A DNA stretch of 6,830 bases, from positions 1 through 6,830 of the forward strand of contig CAYYYI010000139.1 of NCBI GenBank assembly GCA_964475735.1. Direction: 5' to 3'. The position numbers and the translations under genes are program-made. Below, piece by piece: positions 1 through 5,660 of this stretch. How positions within the stretch are numbered: position 1 is the stretch's first letter; the number at the start of each line of letters is the position of its first letter. The notes below the pieces were generated by a model. That model was not told where the DNA came from. It saw only the letters and a program-made list of their open reading frames with translations, and did no database searches. The DNA comes from UCB2 sp964475735 (GTDB lineage: Bacteria > Chloroflexota > Dehalococcoidia > Tepidiformales > Tepidiformaceae).

Positions 1-29
1 GCGCGGCAAGGCCGTGTAGCGCCGGGCGC

Positions 30-614
30 CTATGCCGGTATCGTCTTCTGGCCCGCGCCCGCCGCGTTCCGCTGCCTGAGCGCGTCGAGCACCCAATCGA
101 TCCAGGCGATGTTCTCCTGCTCGAAGGTGAGCCCTCGCTTGAGCGCAAGGTAGGGGCCAACGCGCCGGGCGGTCCGGAAGTACTCCTCTTCAGTGCGGCC
201 CCGCAGGAAGTTCTGTTGCAGCTCCAGGTAGTGGTCAAGCTTGGCGCGCGCGTGATCGCGGCGCGCGAGGAATCCCGGCAGTAGCTTCTCTGTTTCGACC
301 AGGTCCGCCGCGAAGCAACGCACCAGTATCTCGTCTTTCACTGCCAGCGGGCGGGAGTCGCCGGTGACCCACTCCACCAGCGCCGCCCTCCCTTCGGGGC
401 TCAGGGAGTAGAGTCGCTTGTTCGGCCGTGACTCCTGGACCACAACCTTGCCCGTCACCAGGCCCTGCTTTTCGAGCGAAGCAAGCTCCGCGTAGATCTG
501 CTGGGGCAGGGCGTGCCAGACGTTCGAAACCGACGTATCGAACCGCTTTGCCAGGTCATACCCGCTCGCCTCGCCGTCGAGGAGCGCCGCCAGAACCGCG
601 TACTTGAGTGCCAT
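30..614 (-). CDS. PadR-family transcriptional regulator
   Basis: This 194-residue protein has the two-domain layout of PadR regulators with a C-terminal AphA-like helical domain. Residues 1-80 form the winged helix: the start MALKYAVLAALLDGEASGYDL is the typical first helix, residues 37-54 (PQQIYAELASLEKQGLVTG) the recognition helix and turn, and residues 63-81 (RPNKRLYSLSPEGRAALVE) the wing. Residues 90-185 are charged helices expected to dimerise and bind a small ligand. PadR proteins are usually repressors released by phenolic or other hydrophobic compounds. The ATG at 614 is chosen because the family N-terminus begins there; the frame stays open upstream only because of high GC. No good ribosome site precedes it. 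It is divergent from the oxidoreductase at 725 and probably controls that cluster; the palindrome at 2406-2425 is a candidate target. Family assignment is firm; ligand and target are inferred. Confidence 0.93.
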   Translation of the reverse strand: MALKYAVLAALLDGEASGYDLAKRFDTSVSNVWHALPQQIYAELASLEKQGLVTGKVVVQESRPNKRLYSLSPEGRAALVEWVTGDSRPLAVKDEILVRCFAADLVETEKLLPGFLARRDHARAKLDHYLELQQNFLRGRTEEEYFRTARRVGPYLALKRGLTFEQENIAWIDWVLDALRQRNAAGAGQKTIPA

Positions 615-666
615 CGCTATGTGCCGGTGATCGTACTCCCACCGCGCCTGGAGCGCAGCGGCGTGG

Positions 667-695
667 TTGCCGCATGGGTGGGATTGCGCCACGAT
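667..695 (+). promoter_or_regulatory. Possible promoter of first oxidoreductase gene
   Basis: Within the 110-base divergent gap (615-724), TTGCCG at 667-672 and CACGAT at 690-695 are separated by 17 bases, an acceptable -35/-10 pair. This would start transcription near 702, just ahead of the ribosome site. The -10 match is only three of six bases, so this is weak. No palindrome like the one at 2406-2425 is present in this gap. Confidence 0.25.
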
Positions 696-712
696 TCGCG
701 CACCTGCCGCTG

Positions 713-717
713 GGAGG
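713..717 (+). promoter_or_regulatory. Ribosome binding site that sets a GTG start
   Basis: GGAGG lies 7 bases before the GTG at 725. It decides the start of the first oxidoreductase: an in-frame ATG at 674 would add 17 residues, but has no well-spaced Shine-Dalgarno sequence, and the extra residues have no counterpart in the paralogue. Confidence 0.8.
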
Positions 718-724
718 TGGTTGC

Positions 725-2374
725 GTGGCATCGAACCATTACGACGTGATTGTGATTGGCTCCGGGCTCGGGGGTCTGACCGCGGGGGCCTATCTCTCCG
801 CTCTCGGGCAGCGGACCCTGGTGCTCGAAAAGCACTACCTTGCCGGGGGGAACGCCAGCGTCTTCCGGCGCATGCACCGCTTCGAGTTTGACGTGGGCGT
901 GCACTACCTGGCGGAGTGCGGTCCTGGCGGCCCCATCCCTCGCATCCTCGGCGGGCTCGGTTTGGCCGAGCGCATCGAGTTCCTGGAAATGGACCCCGAG
1001 GGATTCGACACCATCGTGGTCCCCGGCGCCACGGTGAAGGTGCCCTACGGCTGGGAGAACTACCGCCGCAACCTCGTGCGGGCCTTCCCCGACGATGAAT
1101 CGGCGATTCACAAGTGCCTGGATATCCTCGAAGCGGTGGTGCGCGAAGGCCAGGCCGTGCGCGCCCTGGAGAACCCGAACGACTTTGCCCGAGTGGTTGA
1201 GATTGCGCCAACCCTCGTGCGCTGGGGAATGCGCCCCGTCACGGAGCTTTTCGACCACTGCGAGCTTGGGGCGAAGCCGCGCGCCGTGCTCGTGGCCCAG
1301 GGGCCGGCCTACGCGACGCCGCCGTCGCGCACGGCCGTGGCGCTGGAGGCGGGGTTCCTCGACGGCTACCTGAAGGGCGCGCACTACCCGAAGGGCGGCG
1401 GGCAGGTCATCGCCGCCAACCTGGTCGAGGCCCTGCGCGCCACTGGCGGCGAACTCAGGCTCCGCACCGGCGTGGAGAAGATCCTGGTAGAGGACGGGAA
1501 GGTGGCGGGCGTCCGGCTTGCCGATGGCGAAGAGCTGCGCGCCCCTGTCGTCATCTCCAACGGCGACCTGAAGCGCACGATGCTCGACATGGTGGGCCGC
1601 GAACACATCTCTGCCGCCACGGCCGAGCGCATCGCCGGATACCGCATGGCGCTGCCGTTCTTCGTGGTCTACCTGGGGCTCGATATCGACCTGCGCGAGC
1701 GCTGGCCGAAGACGAATTACTGGCTGAGCGAATCGCTCGATATCGAAGGCATATACCAGCAGACGTTTGCGGGTGAGGTGCCCGAAAAGCTGCTGCTGCT
1801 CATCACGGCCGGGTCGGTGAAGGACCCCGAAACGCAGACGCTCGTGCCCCGGGGCTTCTCCGCGCTCCAGGCGATGACGCTGGTTCCGCCGGACCATGCT
1901 CTCTGGCACGTGGGCGATGGGCCGCTTGCGGGGGAGCGCTACCATCGCAATCGCGACTACCGCTCCCTGAAGGACGAACTGATGGAGCGGGTCATCGACG
2001 CCGTTTCCGCCGTCATCCCCGACCTGAAGGAGCACATCGTCTGGAAAGAAGCGTCGACGCCGATTACGCACGAGCGCTACACGTCATCGACTGGCGGGAC
2101 CTCCTACGGGATCGAGATCGCCCCGGACCAGCTAGGCCCGAACCGGCCGGACGTGAAGACCGAGATTGATGGCCTGTTCCTGGTGGGCGCGAGCACGGGC
2201 ACGGCGCACGGCATCTCTGGCGTCATCAAGGGCGGCATCGCCACGGCGTCGGCGGTGGCCGGGCGTGACCTGATGGCGGAGGTCCGCGACGGGCGGGTCT
2301 TCGCCGATCCCGCAAAGCTGCCGGACCGCGGCCGGGAGTGGGACCCCTGGGAGGCCAGCCGCATCTCGGATTGA
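725..2374 (+). CDS. RetSat/CrtISO-like FAD-dependent oxidoreductase (first paralogue)
   Basis: A 549-residue flavoprotein of the phytoene desaturase / carotenoid isomerase / retinol saturase superfamily (COG1233). The FAD-binding Rossmann motif is at residues 8-17 (VIVIGSGLGG) with the ribose-binding Glu35 closing LVLE. Residues 53-61 (FEFDVGVHY) match the EFDxGxHY block typical of RetSat and CrtISO. HYPKGGGQVI at 220-229, VVISNGDLKRT near 275-285 and TPITHERYTSSTGGTSYG near 450 are further family blocks. The C-terminal FAD motif GLFLVGASTGTAHGISGV is at 483-500. Such enzymes reduce, desaturate or isomerise conjugated double bonds in isoprenoids, usually at the membrane surface; no signal peptide is seen. 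The GTG start follows from the GGAGG at 713 and from matching the paralogue downstream. Divergent from padR, and followed after 82 bases by its paralogue. Superfamily is certain; substrate and reaction direction are unknown. Confidence 0.92.
   Translation: MASNHYDVIVIGSGLGGLTAGAYLSALGQRTLVLEKHYLAGGNASVFRRMHRFEFDVGVHYLAECGPGGPIPRILGGLGLAERIEFLEMDPEGFDTIVVPGATVKVPYGWENYRRNLVRAFPDDESAIHKCLDILEAVVREGQAVRALENPNDFARVVEIAPTLVRWGMRPVTELFDHCELGAKPRAVLVAQGPAYATPPSRTAVALEAGFLDGYLKGAHYPKGGGQVIAANLVEALRATGGELRLRTGVEKILVEDGKVAGVRLADGEELRAPVVISNGDLKRTMLDMVGREHISAATAERIAGYRMALPFFVVYLGLDIDLRERWPKTNYWLSESLDIEGIYQQTFAGEVPEKLLLLITAGSVKDPETQTLVPRGFSALQAMTLVPPDHALWHVGDGPLAGERYHRNRDYRSLKDELMERVIDAVSAVIPDLKEHIVWKEASTPITHERYTSSTGGTSYGIEIAPDQLGPNRPDVKTEIDGLFLVGASTGTAHGISGVIKGGIATASAVAGRDLMAEVRDGRVFADPAKLPDRGREWDPWEASRISD
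1383..1411 (+). repeat. 29-base direct repeat, copy 1 (in first paralogue)
   Basis: This stretch is identical to 3112-3140 in the second oxidoreductase and encodes the conserved YPKGGGQVI block. It is the longest exact match I noticed between the two genes, and reflects their common origin and strong constraint on this motif. Confidence 0.85.
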
Positions 2375-2397
2375 GCCTTTCGGTCGAGGCCCACCGG

Positions 2398-2430
2398 TTG
2401 CGTGCATACTCAAGAATTTGAGTATATGAT
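2398..2430 (+). promoter_or_regulatory. Promoter of second oxidoreductase gene
   Basis: TATGAT at 2425-2430 matches the -10 consensus at five of six bases. The -35 is unclear: TTGCGT at 2398-2403 resembles it but is 21 bases from this -10, or 19 from an overlapping TATATG at 2423-2428. Poor -35 spacing with a good -10 would fit a regulated promoter. The inverted repeat at 2406-2425 fills the region between the elements. Confidence 0.5.
2406..2425. promoter_or_regulatory. Perfect inverted repeat, probable repressor operator
   Basis: ATACTCAA at 2406-2413 and TTGAGTAT at 2418-2425 are exact reverse complements around a 4-base spacer (GAAT). The site is AT-rich in a GC-rich region and its last base is the first base of the best -10 box, so a bound dimer would block RNA polymerase. 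A symmetric site of about 20 bases suits a winged-helix dimer, and the PadR regulator encoded at 30-614 is the nearest candidate; that pairing is inference. As a hairpin it would be short, with no T run, so a terminator is unlikely. Confidence 0.7.
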
Positions 2431-2442
2431 ATGCCGGTCAAG

Positions 2443-2447
2443 GGAGG
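2443..2447 (+). promoter_or_regulatory. Ribosome binding site of second oxidoreductase
   Basis: GGAGG, within AAGGGAGGG, lies 9 bases before the ATG at 2457 and supports that start. Confidence 0.8.
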
Positions 2448-2456
2448 GCCTTCGCC

Positions 2457-4088
2457 ATGAGTAGCGATTGGGATGCCATCGTCATCGGCTCCGGGCTTGG
2501 GGGGCTGACCGCGGCCGCCTACCTGGCGGCGCTGGGCAAGAAGACTCTCGTACTCGAGCAGCACTATGTGGCCGGCGGAAACGCCCACGTCTTCCGGCGC
2601 ATGAAGAAGTTCGAGTTCGACGTGGGCGTCCACTACGTGGGCGACTGCAACCCGGGCGGGACGCTCCCAACCATCCTTCGGGGACTTGGCGTCGACGACA
2701 GGGTCGAGTGGCTGCCGCTGGACCCGGATGGGTTTGACACCCTCCTCTTCCCGGGGATCGAGTTCAAGGTACCGGCGAGCTGGGATCTCTACCGCCAGCG
2801 GCTTGTAGAAACCTTCCCGGACGACGAGACGGGCATCCACCGCTTCCTCGATATTCTGCGTGCCGTCATGGCCGAATCGGGGAAGGTGCGCCCGCCCGTT
2901 GAGGCCGCGGACCTGCCGCGGTTGATGCAGGAAGCGCCCAACTTTCTCACCTGGGCACTGCGGCCGCTGTCTGACCTGTTCGACGAGTGCGCGCTGGGGA
3001 CGAAGGTTCGCGCGGTGCTGGCGGCCGAATGCGGCGACTACGCCATGCCGCCTTCGAAGACGCCGGTGGTGCTCCACGGGGGCGTGGTCGGAGGGTACAT
3101 GAAGGGCGCCTACTACCCGAAGGGCGGCGGGCAGGTCATCCCCGCGGCGCTGGTGGCGGCCCTCCGCGCCAACGGCGGCGAACTGCGCACACGCACCCGC
3201 GTCGAGCGCATCATGATCGAAGACGGGAAAGTTTCCGGGGTGCGGCTCGAAGGTGGCGAGGAACTGCGGACGCCGCTCGTCGTCTCCAACGCTGATCTGA
3301 AGCGAACCATGCTCGACATGGTCGGGCCGGAACACCTTTCGACGGCGACAGTGGAGAAGATCGCGAACTACCGGATGGCGTTGCCTGTGTTCGTGGTGTA
3401 CCTGGGCCTCGACATGGACCTGCGCGGCCGGATGCCAAACACGAACTACTGGTACTACTCTTCGTTCGACCTGGAGAAGCTCTACCGGGAAGCCTCAGAC
3501 GGGAAGGTTCCGGAAGACACGTTCTTCTTTGTCTCCGTGGGTTCGGTGAAGGACCCGGAGACCGAAGCGATTGCTCCGAAAGGGTGCACGAGCCTGGAGA
3601 TCATGTCCGTGGTCCCGGCGGACTATGGCGTCTGGTCGGTGGAGGAAGGCCCGGCTCACGGCGAGCGCTATCACCGGAACCGCGATTACCGCGACTTCAA
3701 GGACGAGCTTACCGAGCGGCTCATCGACGAGGCGGAGAAGGTGATCCCCGGGCTGCGGGAGCACATTGTCTGGAAGGAAGCGGCCACGCCGGTGACGCAC
3801 GAGCGGTACACGCTCTCCACGGGCGGCACCTCGTACGGGATCGAGCTGGCGACCGACCAGTTCGGCCCCAACCGGCCGTCGCCGAAGACGGAGATCGAAG
3901 GACTCTACCTTGCGGGCGCGAGCACCGTCTTCGGTCACGGGATTTCAGGCGTCATGCGGGGCGGCATCGGCGCCGCGAGCGCCATTGTTGGACGCGACCT
4001 GCTGGCAGAGGCTGCATCCGGTACGATCTTCGGTGACCCGGCCAGGCTTGGCCCGCCCCCCGCCGATCCCTGGGAGGCGAGCCGCTAG
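2457..4088 (+). CDS. RetSat/CrtISO-like FAD-dependent oxidoreductase (second paralogue)
   Basis: This 543-residue flavoprotein is a close tandem copy of the one at 725-2374: aligned by eye the two run without a gap from about residue 8 to 500, with roughly 55-65% identical residues, and both end in DPWEASR. The Rossmann motif is at residues 7-16 (AIVIGSGLGG) with Glu34 as ribose ligand, FEFDVGVHY at 52-60, YMKGAYYPKGGGQVI ending at 228, VVSNADLKRT near 280, NTNYWYYSSFDLE near 330, and GLYLAGASTVFGHGISGV at 482-499. These blocks, in this order, match what I know of vertebrate retinol saturase (YMKGGFYPRGG, VVSNAGL, TNYYVYYD, NLYLTGQD), which makes RetSat a better description than phytoene desaturase. 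It probably acts on a membrane-soluble polyene or isoprenoid. It has its own promoter and likely operator, and is followed after 37 bases by a membrane-protein gene. Substrate unknown. Confidence 0.93.
   Translation: MSSDWDAIVIGSGLGGLTAAAYLAALGKKTLVLEQHYVAGGNAHVFRRMKKFEFDVGVHYVGDCNPGGTLPTILRGLGVDDRVEWLPLDPDGFDTLLFPGIEFKVPASWDLYRQRLVETFPDDETGIHRFLDILRAVMAESGKVRPPVEAADLPRLMQEAPNFLTWALRPLSDLFDECALGTKVRAVLAAECGDYAMPPSKTPVVLHGGVVGGYMKGAYYPKGGGQVIPAALVAALRANGGELRTRTRVERIMIEDGKVSGVRLEGGEELRTPLVVSNADLKRTMLDMVGPEHLSTATVEKIANYRMALPVFVVYLGLDMDLRGRMPNTNYWYYSSFDLEKLYREASDGKVPEDTFFFVSVGSVKDPETEAIAPKGCTSLEIMSVVPADYGVWSVEEGPAHGERYHRNRDYRDFKDELTERLIDEAEKVIPGLREHIVWKEAATPVTHERYTLSTGGTSYGIELATDQFGPNRPSPKTEIEGLYLAGASTVFGHGISGVMRGGIGAASAIVGRDLLAEAASGTIFGDPARLGPPPADPWEASR
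3112..3140 (+). repeat. 29-base direct repeat, copy 2 (in second paralogue)
   Basis: Identical to 1383-1411, in the same codon register and at the equivalent residue. The repeat units are 1729 bases apart, so recombination between them would delete about one gene length and leave a single hybrid oxidoreductase gene. Confidence 0.85.
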
Positions 4089-4114
4089 CGGCCGGGAACC
4101 GGTTTCCTAACCAC

Positions 4115-4119
4115 AGGAG
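4115..4119 (+). promoter_or_regulatory. Ribosome binding site that sets a TTG start
   Basis: AGGAG lies 6 bases before the TTG at 4126. The first in-frame ATG is 17 codons further on and would cut into the first membrane helix, so the TTG start is preferred. Confidence 0.75.
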
Positions 4120-4125
4120 CAGAAC

Positions 4126-4605
4126 TTGTCTCTCATCGAGTTCCTGGTCATCGCCCACATCACGGGCGCGTTCCTCATGGTCGCGGCAGCGGGCATCACC
4201 ACGGCCGCGGCGATCATGGCCGGCCGCGCGCGCACACCCGGCGAGCTCATCCCCTGGCTGGACCTCCAGCGCGCCAGCGAGCTCTTCGTGACCACGCCCG
4301 GGGCGGTCATCGCCCTTGTCTTCGGCAGTTGGCTCGTCTCCGAGGCGGGATTCGAGTTCAGCGAGGCCTGGATTTCGGCCGCCTACACGCTCTGGCTGGT
4401 GGCCATGGGGCTCGACCACGGCTGGTTCCTGCCTTCTCTGAAGAAGGCCCGGGCGCGCGCCGGGGAGATCCAGGCAGCGGGCTCGAACGACATCCGTGAG
4501 GTCCAGGCGAAGCTGGGGTCGCCGCTGGCGACGGCTATCGGCATCGGGCTCGACGCGTCCTTGCTGGTGTTCCTTGTGCTGATGGTGCTCCGGCCGGGCT
4601 CATGA
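4126..4605 (+). CDS. Small four-helix membrane protein, DUF2269-like
   Basis: A 159-residue integral membrane protein with four predicted helices, at about residues 4-31, 54-72, 82-102 and 134-155. A basic, helical cytoplasmic-type loop (KKARARAG, residues 106-113) lies between helices 3 and 4. Histidines sit in helix 1 (His11) and at the end of helix 3 (His98), and the TTPGAVIALVFGSWL stretch at 56-70 recalls the DUF2269 family of uncharacterised membrane proteins of about 150 residues. That assignment is from memory of the family pattern and is moderate. It starts 37 bases after the second oxidoreductase with no visible promoter, so the two are probably co-transcribed. It might anchor or serve the flavoenzyme at the membrane; this is inference from position only. 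No signal peptide apart from helix 1. Confidence 0.8.
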   Translation: MSLIEFLVIAHITGAFLMVAAAGITTAAAIMAGRARTPGELIPWLDLQRASELFVTTPGAVIALVFGSWLVSEAGFEFSEAWISAAYTLWLVAMGLDHGWFLPSLKKARARAGEIQAAGSNDIREVQAKLGSPLATAIGIGLDASLLVFLVLMVLRPGS

Positions 4606-4687
4606 CCGGGCGCTCTGCGTCCGAAGCAGGGCCGTTCGGCCGTGGCAACCTTTGCTGCAACCGGTAAGCTGGGCGTATCCCCCGTGC

Positions 4688-4693
4688 GGAGGG
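4688..4693 (+). promoter_or_regulatory. Ribosome binding site that fixes the start of the small acidic protein
   Basis: GGAGGG lies 5 bases before the ATG at 4699. It argues against the longer reading from GTG at 4642, which would add 19 residues and has no Shine-Dalgarno sequence of its own. Confidence 0.75.
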
Positions 4694-4698
4694 CAGCC

Positions 4699-4932
4699 AT
4701 GCCTCATCTCTATCGCGCCGCCACCGGCCAGTCGCTTTGCGCCATCACTGATGCTCAACTTCAGCAGCTCATCGACGCGCTCGTCGAGGAGTCGGCCGAG
4801 GACACGGAGTATTACATCGACGCGGACACGCTGGAGTACATGGCCGAGCAGGGGGTGGACCAGTCGCTCATCCAGATTCTCGAGGCGGCCATCGCCGAGG
4901 ACGGCGGCCTGGATGTGAACTGGGGGAAGTAG
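4699..4932 (+). CDS. Small acidic conserved-type protein of unknown function
   Basis: This 77-residue protein carries 16 Asp/Glu against only two Lys/Arg, a net charge near -14. Its pattern runs: a short N-terminal strand (MPHLYRAATGQSLCAIT), a helix (DAQLQQLIDALVEE, 18-31), a strongly acidic turn with two tyrosines (ESAEDTEYYIDADTLEYM, 31-48), a helix ending in an I/L-rich stretch (DQSLIQILEAAIAE, 54-67) and a short tail with a Gly-Gly and a Trp. I recall bacterial proteins of about 80 residues with the same EEES-x-D-x-YYI-D-x-x-T-L core, sometimes carrying implausible glycosyltransferase names; no function is established as far as I know. No membrane segment or catalytic motif is visible. 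It lies 93 bases after the membrane-protein gene, so co-transcription is possible but not shown. Confidence 0.8.
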   Translation: MPHLYRAATGQSLCAITDAQLQQLIDALVEESAEDTEYYIDADTLEYMAEQGVDQSLIQILEAAIAEDGGLDVNWGK

Positions 4933-5027
4933 CAGGGGGTCTCGTGATCGGCCGTCGACGGGTGTATCGTCCCGCCGCGGGGCGGTGATGCTGTGACCCG
5001 CAGATCGGGCTGGAGGCGTCTGCGCGC

Positions 5028-5660
5028 ATGATCCCTCTCCTGAAGACCGCGGCCGGCGTGGAGTTGGGCCCTCTCCCCGGCGAGGGGCTCGAACTGCGCC
5101 CCTGGGATGCGGGCATCCTGCAGGAGATGGCTGCCTGGGGCGAGCGCGGCTTCCCCTTCACTGCCTTCGACATGGGGTACCTCAAGGACCCCGCGCGCAT
5201 GGCCGAATTCGCCGGTTGGCTCGAACGTGAAGAGCGGCACCGCCACTTCGCTGCTTGCGAAGACGGCCGGGCCGTGGGACGGGTATCGGTCAACACGCGT
5301 GACCCGGCCGGGATCTACATCTGGGGCGTGCACGTTCCGCCCGAGCACGAGGGGCGCGGCGTCTGCACGCGCATGCTGTCGGCGCTCCTGGCGTGGCTCG
5401 ATGACCGCGATGGCGGCAGCGAACTTGTGCTTTCAGTGAACACCTTCGCGCACAATGCCCGGCGCATCTACGAGCGGCTCGGCTTTCGTCCGGTCGAGAC
5501 GCGCTGGCTGTACGACGCCGTGCTCGATGCGGACCTTCGCCGCGTCCCGCCCGGGCGCCGCGGCCCTGTCGAGGGTCACGTTCGCTTCCGGCATGGCCGC
5601 TGGGAGGTTTGCACGAACCTCATGCGGCGCCCCGCGCCATCTCCACGACTCCCGGGCTAG
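5028..5660 (+). CDS. GNAT-family N-acetyltransferase
   Basis: A 210-residue protein with the Gcn5-related acetyltransferase fold, which moves an acetyl group from acetyl-CoA to an amine. Motif A, the pyrophosphate-binding strand-loop-helix, is at residues 100-121 (GVHVPPEHEGRGVCTRMLSALL), with EHEGRG in place of the usual Q/RxxGxG, so the first residue is Glu. Motif B is at 138-153, with Asn143, Tyr148 and the ERLGF signature; Tyr148 is the usual candidate general acid. Residues 22-90 hold the N-terminal strand and helices (LRPWDAGILQEM). The proline- and arginine-rich region after 172 (VPPGRRGPVEG) is followed by a further strand pair and is longer than in a minimal GNAT domain. The ATG at 5028 has GGAGG at 5012-5016, 11 bases upstream, slightly long. 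The acceptor substrate is not predictable. The stop overlaps that of the convergent gene by 4 bases. Confidence 0.88.
   Translation: MIPLLKTAAGVELGPLPGEGLELRPWDAGILQEMAAWGERGFPFTAFDMGYLKDPARMAEFAGWLEREERHRHFAACEDGRAVGRVSVNTRDPAGIYIWGVHVPPEHEGRGVCTRMLSALLAWLDDRDGGSELVLSVNTFAHNARRIYERLGFRPVETRWLYDAVLDADLRRVPPGRRGPVEGHVRFRHGRWEVCTNLMRRPAPSPRLPG
5657..5660. other. Shared CTAG stop of two convergent genes
   Basis: CTAG is palindromic and supplies TAG at 5658-5660 for the plus-strand acetyltransferase and TAG at 5659-5657 for the minus-strand gene. The two coding regions therefore overlap by 4 bases tail to tail and no intergenic terminator can fit. Confidence 0.9.

Noticed and set aside
2..19. 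A plus-strand frame ending in TAG at 17-19, possibly the tail of an upstream gene converging on padR
   Set aside because: Only five codons are in the window, too few to support a gene.
615..1211. Upstream extension of the padR reading frame on the minus strand, giving a 393-residue protein
   Set aside because: The extension is Arg/Pro/Gly-rich, lies antisense to the first oxidoreductase, and the PadR family start is clearly at 614.
617..2071. Long minus-strand open frame opposite the first oxidoreductase
   Set aside because: It is a GC-driven shadow of the real gene, His/Arg/Pro-rich with no domain pattern. The same holds for the frame at 2226-3335, which mirrors the second paralogue and has matching shadow sequence because the sense genes are paralogous.
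4630..4641. GGCCG-TT-CGGCC inverted repeat after the membrane-protein gene, as a terminator
   Set aside because: The stem is very short and there is no T run after it.
4602..4667. A 21-codon frame starting at an ATGA overlap with the stop of the membrane-protein gene
   Set aside because: No ribosome site, no recognisable sequence, and it ends before the next gene; likely chance.
4652..4681. TTGCTG followed 18 bases later by TATCCC, as a promoter for the small acidic gene
   Set aside because: The -10 match is poor (three of six), so the site is not supported.
4972..4985. CCGCC-GCGG-GGCGG inverted repeat between the small acidic gene and the acetyltransferase gene, as a terminator
   Set aside because: A 5-base stem in GC-rich DNA with no T run; expected by chance.
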